DNA of 64,000 bases, from the NCBI GenBank assembly GCA_947166385.1, contig CAMVEB010000009.1, positions 1-64,000 of the forward strand, in the 5' to 3' direction. A model generated the notes under the pieces. That model saw nothing but the letters and a program-made list of their open reading frames with translations. It made no database searches and was not told the origin of the DNA. The translations under genes and the position numbers were made by a program. This document shows positions 1 through 9,348 of the stretch, in pieces; position 1 is the first letter of the stretch; each line of letters starts with the position of its first letter. This DNA comes from an uncultured Clostridia bacterium. GTDB lineage: Bacteria; Bacillota; Clostridia; Christensenellales; Aristaeellaceae.

Positions 1-83
1 GCGTAATTTTGGGCCATCCCTTGTCACATTCTTTTAGTTCATGCGTTCACCGTGTGGTTTGGGGCGGGTGAGATTCCATGATC

Positions 84-1241
84 TCACACCCGCTGAATTC
101 CGGCCGCCTGCTTGTTCCGGTACAGCTTTTCATCCGCCCGGGCCAGGCAGGCTTCCATGGTGTCTTTCTCGTCCTGCAGGAAATCATACCCGATGCTGAT
201 TTTCAGATCGTAGGGCAGATGATTCTCCTGCTCCTTGACATCCATCCGGCGGTCGATTTCCTCCGCCATCCGGTCCATCACTTCCGCTCCGCCCTCCGTC
301 TGCACAAACAAGGCGAATTCATCCCCGCCGTACCGCCCGATGAACACGGACTCCTGCATCTGCTCCGCGGTTTCCTTCAGGGCTTCCGCGGCCAGGATCA
401 GGGCCCGGTCGCCTTCCCCGTGCCCGTAGGTATCGTTAATTGCCTTGAAACGGTTGAGGTCGATCATCGCCGCGTAGAAACGGGTATTCTCCCGGTACCT
501 GGCCTGGTCCATAAACCTGTCGATCTGCCCCCGGTTATTCAGCCTGGTCAGCGCGTCAATGGAGACCAGCGTCTGCATATTCTGGATATAGAAATAGAGC
601 ATCATGACCGTGCAGCCGAAGCAGAAGAGCGGCGCGTCCAGCAGGAACGTCTGCAGCAGGCCGAAAAACACGACGCTCAGCGGATAGATCCCGATCAGCC
701 GGTACAGGCGCCGGGTCTCCCGCGATCTGGCTTTCCGGGCGTTGCGCATGGAGATGATGAAGGCGGAGAAGATGTAGATCACCGGCGCGAGGATAAACAA
801 TGGATAATACAGGGTGCTCAGCTCGTTCTCCCGGCTGACCCAGAACTCCGGCGCGATGAGATACGCGATGACGATCGCCGCCGCGGAAAGGAAGATGGGC
901 AGCAGGAGGAGGATCCGCTTCTTCCGCTCTTTCCGGAAGGGCAGGTCCTCTGTGGATGCCATGTACATGAACCACCCGTAGGCGAGGAGGCTCAGCAGGA
1001 CATAATTGGAAAAATTGAACAGGATCACCAGAAACCGCGTCCGGGGCAGCTGCCCGCCGATCAGGGCCGCCCAGCCGAGATCGGACACAAAATAACAGAT
1101 ATGGGTGATCCCGGTCCGGTTGAACCAGATCTGCTTTTCCTGCTTTGTGCCGTAGCGCCTGTCATTGAGCAGGAGGATGACAAAAATGGCAATGCAGACG
1201 ATGCTTGCCACCGTATAGAAGAAGAAGTAATCCGGCTTCAT
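84..1241 (-). CDS. Membrane-anchored GGDEF diguanylate cyclase
   Basis: Probable diguanylate cyclase making cyclic di-GMP from GTP at the membrane. The N-terminal ~215 residues hold about six hydrophobic segments, resembling a 7TM-type sensor without a recognisable ligand domain. The C-terminal half is a GGDEF domain, starting near SIDALTRLNNR and carrying an intact RYGGDEFAL active-site loop. No RxxD inhibitory site is seen just before the loop (the preceding residues are ESVFIG), so product feedback may be weak. I chose the ATG at 1241, preceded by AGAGGA. A GTG at 1256 is possible, but its GGGGAG lies directly against the start. The gene stands alone and points away from its neighbour. Confidence 0.85.
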   Translation of the reverse strand: MKPDYFFFYTVASIVCIAIFVILLLNDRRYGTKQEKQIWFNRTGITHICYFVSDLGWAALIGGQLPRTRFLVILFNFSNYVLLSLLAYGWFMYMASTEDLPFRKERKKRILLLLPIFLSAAAIVIAYLIAPEFWVSRENELSTLYYPLFILAPVIYIFSAFIISMRNARKARSRETRRLYRLIGIYPLSVVFFGLLQTFLLDAPLFCFGCTVMMLYFYIQNMQTLVSIDALTRLNNRGQIDRFMDQARYRENTRFYAAMIDLNRFKAINDTYGHGEGDRALILAAEALKETAEQMQESVFIGRYGGDEFALFVQTEGGAEVMDRMAEEIDRRMDVKEQENHLPYDLKISIGYDFLQDEKDTMEACLARADEKLYRNKQAAGIQRV

Positions 1242-1290
1242 ATCTTCCTCTGCCACTCCCCGGCCGGCGATCCGGCTTGATTTTCAGGAC

Positions 1291-1296
1291 ATTATA
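1291..1296 (-). promoter_or_regulatory. -10 box for the GGDEF gene
   Basis: TATAAT on the minus strand, about 50 bases before the GGDEF start. The matching -35 (TGTAAA, 17 bases away) is poor, so only the -10 is supported. Confidence 0.4.
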
Positions 1297-1341
1297 GCAC
1301 AGTCCGCCGCTTTTTTACACCCCCAGCCGAAAAATCACGCA

Positions 1342-1371
1342 TTGCGTTCTTTCTTCCCGGTATGGTATAAT
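1342..1371 (+). promoter_or_regulatory. Promoter for the GH13 gene
   Basis: TTGCGT at 1342-1347 and a perfect TATAAT at 1366-1371, spaced 18 bases, about 57 bases before the GH13 start. It lies back to back with the GGDEF promoter. Confidence 0.5.
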
Positions 1372-1427
1372 AAATCCATCAATACAATACCGCCGCCATA
1401 ATGACAGAGAGATCGGAGGGTTCCGTC

Positions 1428-3275
1428 ATGACAAATCACTGGCAGCCTGAATTTGCCGACCGTTTCCGCCGCCGGGAGGCGGAGCTGAAATGGCTCTATG
1501 ATGACCTTTATCACAGCGATGCCGCGGCATTTACCTATTTTCAGGAAATGCTTTACCGGCTCTGGGAGGAGCGCCCGGAAAAGCTGAAGCAGATCGACCG
1601 CGCCCGGGAGGCGGATCCCGACTGGTACAAGGGCAAGGACCGGGTCGGCATGCAGATGTATGTCAAAGCCTTTGCCGGCGACCTGAAGGGCGTCCGGAAG
1701 AAGCTGAACTATATCGCTTCCTGCGGGGTGAATTACCTGCACCTGATGCCCCTGCTGGAGAGCCCGGAAGGCCGCAGCGACGGCGGGTACGCCGTGAGCG
1801 ATTTCCGCAGCGTGCAGCCGGAGCTCGGCACCATGGAAGATCTTTCCGACCTGGCGGACGCCTGCCATGAAAAAGGCATCGCCGTGTGCCTGGACTTCGT
1901 CATGAACCACACGAGCGAGGACCATGAATGGGCCCGCCGCGCCCGCGCCGGGGAAAAGGAATACCAGGACCGCTACTTCTTCTATGACGACTGGACGATT
2001 CCCAACGCCTATGAACAGACCGTGCCGCAGGTTTTTCCCACCACTGCGCCCGGGAACTTCACCTGGTGCCAGGAAGCGGAAAAGATCGTCATGACCACCT
2101 TCTACCCCTATCAGTGGGATCTGAACTACGCCAACCCCGTCGTCTTCAACGACATGACGGACAACATGCTGAACCTGTGCAACCACGGGGTGGACGTCAT
2201 CCGGCTGGACGCCGTGCCCTATATCTGGAAGGCGCTGTGGACCAACTGCCGCAACCTGCCCCAGGTGCACACCCTGGTGCGCCTGATGCGCATCGTGTGC
2301 GAGATCGTGTGCCCCGGCACGCTGCTGCTGGGCGAGGTGGTCATGGAGCCCAGCAAGGTGGTGCCGTATTTCGGCAGCGTGGAAAAACCGGAATGCCATA
2401 TGCTGTACAACGTAACCACGATGGCCACGCTCTGGCACACCGTGGCCACCCGTAACGTGCGCCTGCTGGCGCATCAGCTGGGGCAGGTGTTTGTGCTGCC
2501 GAAGGAATATATTTTCCTGAATTACCTGCGGTGCCACGATGATATCGGCTGGGGGCTGGACTACGATTTCCTGCGGTGCTTCGGCCAGGAGGAGGTTCCC
2601 CACAAGCGCTACCTGAACGATTATCTGACCGGCAAATGGCCCGGCAGCCCGGCCCGGGGCGAGCTGTACAACGATGATCCCCGGCTGGGAGACGCGCGCC
2701 TGTGCGGCACCACCGCCTCCCTGTGCGGCATCGAATCCGCCCGGGAAAGCGGCGATCCGGCCGCTATGGAGCAGGCGCTGCGGCTGGATCTCATGCTCCA
2801 CGCCCTGATGTTCACCCTGAGCGGGGTCCCGGTGCTGTACAGCGGCGACGAGATCGCGCAGGAAAACGACAATAGCTATCACGAGGATCCCCTGAAGAAG
2901 GATGACAGCCGCTGGCTCCACCGGGGCGATATGGACTGGAAGAAGGCGGCGCTGCGCAGCCGCAAATCCACCCCGGAAGGCAAGGTGTTCTCTGCGATCC
3001 GCAAGATGGAAGGCTTCCGGGCGGAGCACGCCGCCTTTGACGCGAAAGCGGATACCTGGATCCTGGACACGGGCAGCGACCAGATCCTGGGCATCGGCCG
3101 CTATTACCAGGGCGAGCAAATTCTGGCCCTGTTCAACTTCGGCGATTCGGAGCAGATCGCCTGGGTCCGGGATCTGAAGATCTACACCGACCTGATGACC
3201 GGCAGGAAAACGGATGCCGGCGCGGTGAAAATCCCGGCCGGCGGCTTCCGCTGGCTGCTGCATGTGTTTGAATAA
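1428..3275 (+). CDS. GH13 alpha-glucosidase/amylosucrase-like enzyme
   Basis: A 615-residue alpha-amylase superfamily protein closest in motif pattern to amylosucrase and sucrose hydrolase (GH13 subfamily 4). Visible conserved regions are region I DFVMNHTSEDH (about residue 155), region II VIRLDAVPY with the nucleophile Asp (about 260), region III GEVV with the acid/base Glu (about 303), and region IV RCHDDIGW with the transition-state Asp (about 371). HDDIGW is characteristic of amylosucrases. No signal peptide is seen, so it is probably cytoplasmic, acting on sucrose or a short glucan. The start at 1428 has GGAGGG seven bases upstream; the in-frame ATG at 1401 has none. Whether it transfers or only hydrolyses cannot be told from sequence. 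Confidence 0.85.
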   Translation: MTNHWQPEFADRFRRREAELKWLYDDLYHSDAAAFTYFQEMLYRLWEERPEKLKQIDRAREADPDWYKGKDRVGMQMYVKAFAGDLKGVRKKLNYIASCGVNYLHLMPLLESPEGRSDGGYAVSDFRSVQPELGTMEDLSDLADACHEKGIAVCLDFVMNHTSEDHEWARRARAGEKEYQDRYFFYDDWTIPNAYEQTVPQVFPTTAPGNFTWCQEAEKIVMTTFYPYQWDLNYANPVVFNDMTDNMLNLCNHGVDVIRLDAVPYIWKALWTNCRNLPQVHTLVRLMRIVCEIVCPGTLLLGEVVMEPSKVVPYFGSVEKPECHMLYNVTTMATLWHTVATRNVRLLAHQLGQVFVLPKEYIFLNYLRCHDDIGWGLDYDFLRCFGQEEVPHKRYLNDYLTGKWPGSPARGELYNDDPRLGDARLCGTTASLCGIESARESGDPAAMEQALRLDLMLHALMFTLSGVPVLYSGDEIAQENDNSYHEDPLKKDDSRWLHRGDMDWKKAALRSRKSTPEGKVFSAIRKMEGFRAEHAAFDAKADTWILDTGSDQILGIGRYYQGEQILALFNFGDSEQIAWVRDLKIYTDLMTGRKTDAGAVKIPAGGFRWLLHVFE

Positions 3276-3365
3276 AAATCCCATCATTTATTGAACGGGA
3301 CACGGAACCTTTGGACAATCCGTGGCTGGCGGGAGAGATCGCGGAATAAGACGGAGGAGAAACCC

Positions 3366-5171
3366 ATGCTGACAGAATATCTGCAGAAAAATCCGATGCG
3401 GGAGCTGCTGCGGGGCGGAACCCGGGAGCTGTGGCCGACGGCGGAAAACCGGGCGGCCTGGGAGGGCATCCCGGAGGCATACCGGCAGGAGATCCGGGAA
3501 CTGGCGGAGGCGTATGCCTCCGTTTCCTATCCGGCGCGCAGCGCGACCGGATTCCTGGCCTTTGCCCGGAGCGGGGACCGGCAGGCGGACGAGCAGCCGT
3601 ATTTTACCCGGCGGCGGAAGCTGTGCGCCGCGATTCTGCACAGGTGCCTGGACCCGGAAGCGGAGACGGACACCATCACCGACGGGATCTGGCTGATCTG
3701 CGAGGAGAGCAGCTGGGTGATCAGCGCGCATAACGTGAACCCGATCCCCGGGGCGCCGACGGCCGCGGAATACCCGCTGCCGGACATCCGGAAACCGTAT
3801 ATCGACCTGTTCAGCGCGCAGACGGGGATGATCCTGGCGCTGGCTGAGTTCCTGCTGGGGGACGCGATGATGCCGATGATCCGGGAGCGGATCCGGGAGG
3901 AGATCCGGAGGCGGATCCTGCGGCCCTTTGCGGAGACGGACGACTTCTGGTGGATGGGATTTCGGCGCAAGGATCTGAACAACTGGACGCCGTGGATCAT
4001 ATCCAACATCCTGGTATGCGCCGCGCTGAGCCCGATGCCGGAAGAGGAACTGGCGGGCGTGATGGAGCGCGGGTGCGGGATGCTGGACCGGTACATCGGC
4101 ACCCTGCCGGAGGACGGCGGATGCGACGAAGGGGCCGGATACTGGAACATGGCCGGCGGCGCGCTGCTGGACTGCCTGGAGCTGCTGGAAAAGGTGACCG
4201 GCGGGCGGATGCATTTCTGGGAGAACGAGAAGATCCGGAATATCCTGAGCTTTCCGCGGAAGGTTGCGCTGGGCGGCGGCTGGTTCGCGAACTTCGCGGA
4301 CTGCGACGCGAAGCCGTTTATCAGCGGGGAACGGATGGAAACCGCCGGGCGGATGACCGGGGATCCGGAGCTGACGGCGCTGGGGACCCGGATGCGGGGG
4401 ACGATCGCGGAGCAGCTGAACGATGTGCCGCACCTGACGCGGGCGCTGGACCTGCTGTTTCACCCGGCCGCCGGGGAAGCCGACGAAGCGCCGGACAGCC
4501 GGAAGGACGAGTACCTGCCGGACCTGCAGGTGCGCGTGGTCCGGAGGGGCAGATGGACCCTGGCCTGCAAGGGCGGGCACAACGGGGAAAACCACAACCA
4601 CAACGACGTGGGGAGCTTCATCCTGATGCTGGACGGGGAACCGGCGGCGGCGGACGCGGGGAACATGACCTATACCGCGAAAACCTTCTCGGCGGAACGG
4701 TATACGCTGTGGAACACCCGGGCGGGATGGCACAACATTCCGATGATCGGCGGGGAAGAACAGCGGGAAGGCGCGGAGCACGCGGCGCGGGACGTGAGGC
4801 GGATGCCGGACGGGATGGAACTGGACCTGGCGGGCGCATACGGCGAAACAGCCGGCGTGCTGCGGCTGAAACGCAGCTTTGAACTGGACGGGGACGGGCT
4901 GCGGCTGACGGACGAAGGGGAACTGCGGACGCCGAAGCGGGTGAGCTGGGTTTTCCTGCTGCGGGAGCGGCCCAGATGGGAAAACGGACGGATCCGCGCC
5001 GGGAAGACGGAGATCCGCTGCCCGGAGGGGCTGACCTTCTCGGCGGAGGAGAAGCCGATCGACGACCGGCGGATGGCCCGCAACTGGCGGGGGAGCCTGT
5101 GGCGCGTGAAAATGGAAAGCGGGGAAACGGAGCATTTCCGGGCCGTGTTTGAATTTTATCAACCTTGTTAA
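3366..5171 (+). CDS. Heparinase II/III family protein
   Basis: A 601-residue protein with an alpha-helical N-terminal barrel and, near residue 400, the sequence GGHNGENHNHNDVGSF. That motif marks the heparinase II/III C-terminal domain, where the His and Asn residues belong to the lyase site. Family members cleave uronic-acid polysaccharides by beta-elimination. No signal peptide is visible, so a cytoplasmic oligosaccharide lyase is more likely than a secreted depolymerase. The start at 3366 follows GGAGGAG; an upstream TTG at 3291 has no ribosome site. It lies 90 bases after the GH13 gene and may be co-transcribed. Substrate unknown. Confidence 0.75.
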   Translation: MLTEYLQKNPMRELLRGGTRELWPTAENRAAWEGIPEAYRQEIRELAEAYASVSYPARSATGFLAFARSGDRQADEQPYFTRRRKLCAAILHRCLDPEAETDTITDGIWLICEESSWVISAHNVNPIPGAPTAAEYPLPDIRKPYIDLFSAQTGMILALAEFLLGDAMMPMIRERIREEIRRRILRPFAETDDFWWMGFRRKDLNNWTPWIISNILVCAALSPMPEEELAGVMERGCGMLDRYIGTLPEDGGCDEGAGYWNMAGGALLDCLELLEKVTGGRMHFWENEKIRNILSFPRKVALGGGWFANFADCDAKPFISGERMETAGRMTGDPELTALGTRMRGTIAEQLNDVPHLTRALDLLFHPAAGEADEAPDSRKDEYLPDLQVRVVRRGRWTLACKGGHNGENHNHNDVGSFILMLDGEPAAADAGNMTYTAKTFSAERYTLWNTRAGWHNIPMIGGEEQREGAEHAARDVRRMPDGMELDLAGAYGETAGVLRLKRSFELDGDGLRLTDEGELRTPKRVSWVFLLRERPRWENGRIRAGKTEIRCPEGLTFSAEEKPIDDRRMARNWRGSLWRVKMESGETEHFRAVFEFYQPC

Positions 5172-5208
5172 AGGAATGCTGTTTTGAAAAGCGGTTAAGG
5201 CATCAGGT

Positions 5209-5352
5209 TTATGACTGAGCGGGGGATTCCTCCTCCGGCTCCTGGCCGTTCAGATCGTAACAGTTATTCACCAGCGTCAGCATGACCCAGTTGTACATGT
5301 CTTTCCAGGTGTTCAGAGAAAACAGCGAGGGTTTCAGCGACTCATAATTACT
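5209..5352 (-). pseudogene. Possible C-terminal gene remnant
   Basis: The 207-base gap between the heparinase-like gene and the oligosaccharyltransferase gene holds a minus-strand open frame of about 47 codons ending at 5209. It has ordinary protein composition (SLFSLNTWKDMYNWVMLT, then VNNCYDLNGQ and an acidic tail) but no plausible start or ribosome site. An in-frame stop closes it upstream. It may be the tail of a gene lost by deletion. I do not recognise the family. Confidence 0.3.
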
Positions 5353-5378
5353 GATTAACGGAAAGCCGGGAGTTCAGG

Positions 5379-7538
5379 ATGAAGAAGATGACCAGCAGGA
5401 AAGATGGAAAAACGCGAGTGCTGTCCGCGGCTCTGCAGATTCTCTGCATCGTGGCGGTCATGGCCGCGGCGGTGCTGGTGCGCTCTCCTTCCTCGGCTTT
5501 CCGGGGCGATGCTGCCGATGTCCGGGAGGCGTATACGGACGAAACAGGGATTCCGTATCTGACGGACATGGATTCCTACTATCATGTGCGGCTGGTCCGG
5601 AACTATCTGGAGAACGGCACGCTGGGCGATACGACCCTGGAGGACGGTACCTCCTGGGATTCTCTCCGGTATGCGCCGGAAGGACGAGCGACGGATTACC
5701 CGCCGGGGCTGATCTGGCTGACGGCGACCGCGTGGCGGATCTTCGGGGGCAGCCTGGAGGCGCTTGAATACCGGCTGGCGGCGATCCTTTCCGCTGTTTC
5801 CGCCCTGGCGGCATATCTGATCGGCCGGAGGCTGGGCGGGGCGGCCGGCGGCGTGACGGCGGGCCTGCTGGTGGGCTGCGCGCCGACCTACGCCCTGCGT
5901 ACCTGCTTTGGCCGGTTTGATACGGATGTGCTCGCGGTGCTGATGGAGGTGCTGCTGATCCTTTTCCTGACGGAAGCGCTGCGGTCCCGGACGGGATGGA
6001 AGCGGGGAGCGCATGCCGCCGGATTTGTTCTGACGACGATTGGGTATGCCCTGTGCTGGATGCCAAGCTACAGCATGCTGTTTGTGGGCCTGACGCTGGC
6101 GGGGGGCATGGCGGCCGCGATTGTCCTCGCGCTGGTGGATGTTCCGGAACGCCCGCGGACAGCCGGCGCTTTCTTCCGGCGGCCGGGAATCTGGGTCGTA
6201 CCTGGCTGCGGTGCGCTGACTGCCTGCGGGCTGCTGATCACCTGTGGGCCGGAGGTGTTCGGACAGATCCTGTCCTCGCTGGGTTTTTCGACAACCTCGA
6301 GGTCCGGGGAAGGCGTGCTGCCCAATCTGTTCGCGTCCATCTCGGAACTCAGCCGGGCCAGCTTCTTCCCCCAAAAGGCCGGGCAGGCCTTCCTGGGGTA
6401 TGTGGCCGGCGAATCTACCTCGACGGTGAACGGCGTGGGCGGCCTGGCGGCACTGCTGGCGGCGATGGCGGGACTCGCGTGCCTGGTGATGGCATGGTTT
6501 CCCCAGCTTCGCGAGAGGCTGCGCCTTTCGCCGGCCGGCGACGGCGCGCTGTATGCCTGCGTGCTGGGCGCGTGGATGGCGGCGGGACTTTTTTTAACAA
6601 TGTACGGCGTACGCTTCCTGGAGCACCTGTCGATTCCCGTCGGTCTCCTGGCCGGCGCTTTTGTCGGCCAGGCTGTCCGCTGGACGGAAGCAAAAGCCGC
6701 GAACCAGAAATGGGGGGCCATCAAATCCTTCTTCTGCAGAAAGCTGATTCCCGTGCTGCTCTGCGCGGCGCTGCTGATTCCTGCCCTGACCGGAACGGTT
6801 CGGAGCGTGGCGGATTCCCGACCTTCCGCGACGGACGCCTCCGCCAACGCCATGCGCTTTGTGCGCGAGAGCTCTCAGGAGGAGAAGGCGGTGGTTGCGT
6901 CCTGGTGGGACATGGGGTATTTCTATGAAAACGCTTCCGGACATCCCTGCCTGTGGGACGGCGGCTCTCAGGGCGGGGCACGGGCGATCCTGGTATCCAA
7001 AGCCCTGATTACGGACGATCTGGAGCTTTCCCGCCGGATTCTGCTGATGCTGGCGGCCTCCGGCGACGATGCCGTGACGATGCTCCGGGCGCATACCGAC
7101 GCGAAAACAGCCTTTGAAGCGGTCTGGGAAGCGCTGCTTCTGGAACGGGAGGCGGCGATCGCACTGCTGCAGGCGGACTGCGGGCTGAGCGAAGCGGAAG
7201 CGGAGGAAGCGGAAGCGCTGCTGCATCCCGCGCAGCCCCGGGAAACCTGGCTGGTTATCACCTATACGATGACGCAGCAGATGGGCTGGTTTGAATACTA
7301 CGCCAACTGGGACTTCACCGGAACCCAGTCCCTGCCCTCGTCGACCCTTTATTCCTATACCCCGGAAGGCACGCCGCTGTTCAACACCGAAGGCGGACAG
7401 GCCTATCTGGATTCCGTGCGCGGGAAGGAAGCCATGTGGCAGCTGTTTTTTGCCGCAGTGAATACGCCCTGCTTTACGCCCGCCTATGAGTGGCACGACG
7501 GCCTGGAGCATGTCCGGATCTGGCGGGTGGAACCATGA
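5379..7538 (+). CDS. STT3/PglB-family oligosaccharyltransferase
   Basis: A 719-residue multi-spanning membrane protein with the signatures of the single-subunit oligosaccharyltransferase that moves a lipid-linked glycan onto Asn in proteins outside the membrane. The first outer loop has DMDSYYHVR (about residues 63-71). The second acidic motif, GRFDTDVL, lies near 178-185, where PglB and AglB have a metal-binding DxD. SISE, near 320, matches the SVSE/TIxE loop. ASWWDMGYF, near 508, is the WWDxG sequon-recognition motif. About twelve hydrophobic segments precede a soluble C-terminal domain. It opens a run of overlapping glycan genes and overlaps the next gene by 4 bases. STT3 proteins are uncommon and little studied in Firmicutes. 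Family is clear; acceptor and glycan are inferred. Confidence 0.88.
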   Translation: MKKMTSRKDGKTRVLSAALQILCIVAVMAAAVLVRSPSSAFRGDAADVREAYTDETGIPYLTDMDSYYHVRLVRNYLENGTLGDTTLEDGTSWDSLRYAPEGRATDYPPGLIWLTATAWRIFGGSLEALEYRLAAILSAVSALAAYLIGRRLGGAAGGVTAGLLVGCAPTYALRTCFGRFDTDVLAVLMEVLLILFLTEALRSRTGWKRGAHAAGFVLTTIGYALCWMPSYSMLFVGLTLAGGMAAAIVLALVDVPERPRTAGAFFRRPGIWVVPGCGALTACGLLITCGPEVFGQILSSLGFSTTSRSGEGVLPNLFASISELSRASFFPQKAGQAFLGYVAGESTSTVNGVGGLAALLAAMAGLACLVMAWFPQLRERLRLSPAGDGALYACVLGAWMAAGLFLTMYGVRFLEHLSIPVGLLAGAFVGQAVRWTEAKAANQKWGAIKSFFCRKLIPVLLCAALLIPALTGTVRSVADSRPSATDASANAMRFVRESSQEEKAVVASWWDMGYFYENASGHPCLWDGGSQGGARAILVSKALITDDLELSRRILLMLAASGDDAVTMLRAHTDAKTAFEAVWEALLLEREAAIALLQADCGLSEAEAEEAEALLHPAQPRETWLVITYTMTQQMGWFEYYANWDFTGTQSLPSSTLYSYTPEGTPLFNTEGGQAYLDSVRGKEAMWQLFFAAVNTPCFTPAYEWHDGLEHVRIWRVEP

Positions 7539-8617
7539 CGGAGAGCAGCGCGCGCGAAGCGGGAAAGGCGAAGGAAACGGGGATGGAAAAACGGCTGAGC
7601 GTCATTATTCCGTGCTACCGGGTGGAGCGGTATCTCCGGCGCTGCCTGGATTCCCTGCTGGCGCAGACGCTGACGGGGGTGGAGATGGTCTGCGTCAACG
7701 ACGGCTCGCCGGACGGCTGCCCTGCGATTCTCCGGGAATACGCGGACCGGTACGGGGACCGGATTGTCGTCATTGACCAGGAGAATCAGGGCGTCTGGAA
7801 AGCCCGGAAACGGGGGATCGAGGCGGCGACGGGCGAATATATCGGTTTTCTGGATCCGGATGATTTTGTCCGCCCGGATTACGCCCGGCGGCTGTACGAG
7901 ACCGCGAAGGCGCAGGACGCGGATATCGCCTGCTGCGGATTTGACCGGATGGATGAGGAAACGGGGAAGCGGTATTCCCGGGAGATGACGGGATTTCCCC
8001 GGGAGGCTTTTGATCTCCGGCAGGAGCCGGGACTGGCGCTGGAGGTGAACCCGGCGCTCTGGAACAAGATTTACCGGGCGGAGCTGATTCGGAATATGCC
8101 GGAGATCTCATGGATTCCCCGGGTGCTGGACGATCTGGTTTTTCTGGAACTGATTCTGCTGAACGCGCGCCAGATTGCCTTTGTGCCGGAGTCCCTGATT
8201 CTGTATACGGTGCGGCGGGATTCCATCATCAGTTCCCTCAAGCCGGAGGATATTCCGGGCGTCTATACTGCGATGAAGGAGCTGCGCGCCATGACCGCGC
8301 GGGAACAGCCCGGACTGCTGACGATGCTGGATGCCGCCGCGTTCCTGCATTTGAGGATTTCCCTGATGCACCGGGTATCCGCAAGCGGACAGGCTGCGCT
8401 GAAAAAGGCGCTTCGGGAGAACCGAATCTTTCTGGACGCGGAGTTTCCCGGGTGGCGAAGGAATCCTTATATCCGGCTGTCCTATGTGCTCAGCCACCGG
8501 GGCGCGAACCGGAAGCTGTATACGGCGCACGTGATCTACGACCTTGGCCTGGCCCGGCCGTTTCTGGCTGTATACGGCTGGATGATTGATCGGCTGGGGG
8601 TCTGTATCAAATGGTGA
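7535..8617 (+). CDS. GT2 family glycosyltransferase
   Basis: A 360-residue glycosyltransferase with a GT-A fold: LSVIIPCYRVERYLRRCLDS at the start, VNDGSPDGC, and FLDPDDFVRPDY supplying the DxD-type nucleotide-sugar site. It likely adds one sugar to the lipid-linked glycan on the cytoplasmic face. The ATG at 7535 overlaps the transferase stop by 4 bases (ATGA). A second ATG at 7583, with GGAAACGGGG upstream and directly before the domain, is an alternative start. Donor sugar unknown. Confidence 0.85.
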   Translation: MTESSAREAGKAKETGMEKRLSVIIPCYRVERYLRRCLDSLLAQTLTGVEMVCVNDGSPDGCPAILREYADRYGDRIVVIDQENQGVWKARKRGIEAATGEYIGFLDPDDFVRPDYARRLYETAKAQDADIACCGFDRMDEETGKRYSREMTGFPREAFDLRQEPGLALEVNPALWNKIYRAELIRNMPEISWIPRVLDDLVFLELILLNARQIAFVPESLILYTVRRDSIISSLKPEDIPGVYTAMKELRAMTAREQPGLLTMLDAAAFLHLRISLMHRVSASGQAALKKALRENRIFLDAEFPGWRRNPYIRLSYVLSHRGANRKLYTAHVIYDLGLARPFLAVYGWMIDRLGVCIKW

Positions 8618-9348
8618 GCAGCGGGGACCATGGTTCCGGTTCCGGAAACCGCGGAGAGAAAACGCTGGTGATTATCCCGGCTTATAACGAGGAAAAGCAT
8701 GTCGCGGACCAGTACCGGGAGGTTCGGAAGGCGGCGCCGGCATATGATGTCGTGGTGGTGAATGATGGTTCGGAGGACCGGACGCTTTCCCTGTGCCGCG
8801 AAAACGGGATGACCGTGCTGGATCTGGCCGTAAACCTCGGAATCGGCGGAGCCATGCAGGCGGGCTATCGTTACGCGGCGGAAAACGGGTACGGAATCGC
8901 GGTTCAGGTGGACGGGGACGGGCAGCATGATCCGGCTTTCGTGAGGGATATGGCGGAGAAGCTGATGGCCGAAAACGCGGACATGGTGATCGGCTCCCGG
9001 TTCCTGGCGCGGGACGGGTATCAGTCTACGGCCATGAGGCGGATGGGCATCCGGTATCTGAGCCTCCTGATCCGGCTGCTGACGGGGCAGAGGATCACGG
9101 ACCCGACCTCGGGGTTCCGCATGATCCGCGGGGAAGTGATCGAAGCGTTCGCGGAGGACTATCCGCAGGATTATCCGGAACCGGAAAGCGTCGTCCGGCT
9201 ACTGCAGCAGGGCCGGAAAGTCACGGAAATTCCCGTCCGGATGCGGGAGCGGGCCGGCGGGAAGTCCTCGATCGGCTTCCGGGGTTCGGTTTATTATCTG
9301 TTTAAGGTGACCGCGGCCATTCTGCTGGAGAGGATGCGAAGAAGATGA
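8611..9348 (+). CDS. Polyprenyl-phosphate sugar transferase (DPM1-like GT2)
   Basis: A 245-residue GT2 enzyme resembling dolichol-phosphate mannose synthase and bacterial undecaprenyl-phosphate glycosyltransferases. Motifs are VIIPAYNEEKHV, VVVNDGSEDRT, NLGIGGAMQAGYRYA and QVDGDGQHDP, with a hydrophobic stretch near the C-terminus. Such enzymes charge a polyprenyl phosphate with one sugar that is then used outside the membrane. Its start overlaps the previous gene by 7 bases. The next gene, a DUF2304 membrane protein, is a common partner of this family. Confidence 0.85.
   Translation: MVSSGDHGSGSGNRGEKTLVIIPAYNEEKHVADQYREVRKAAPAYDVVVVNDGSEDRTLSLCRENGMTVLDLAVNLGIGGAMQAGYRYAAENGYGIAVQVDGDGQHDPAFVRDMAEKLMAENADMVIGSRFLARDGYQSTAMRRMGIRYLSLLIRLLTGQRITDPTSGFRMIRGEVIEAFAEDYPQDYPEPESVVRLLQQGRKVTEIPVRMRERAGGKSSIGFRGSVYYLFKVTAAILLERMRRR

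Noticed and set aside
68..87. Terminator hairpin at the end of the GGDEF gene
   Set aside because: GTGAGAT and ATCTCAC pair, but the stem is short and no T tract follows on the minus strand.
1335..3287. 650-residue minus-strand frame antisense to the GH13 gene
   Set aside because: GC-rich codon bias opens long antisense frames throughout this window. This one is rich in His, Pro, Gln and Arg, has no family motif and covers a well-supported gene.
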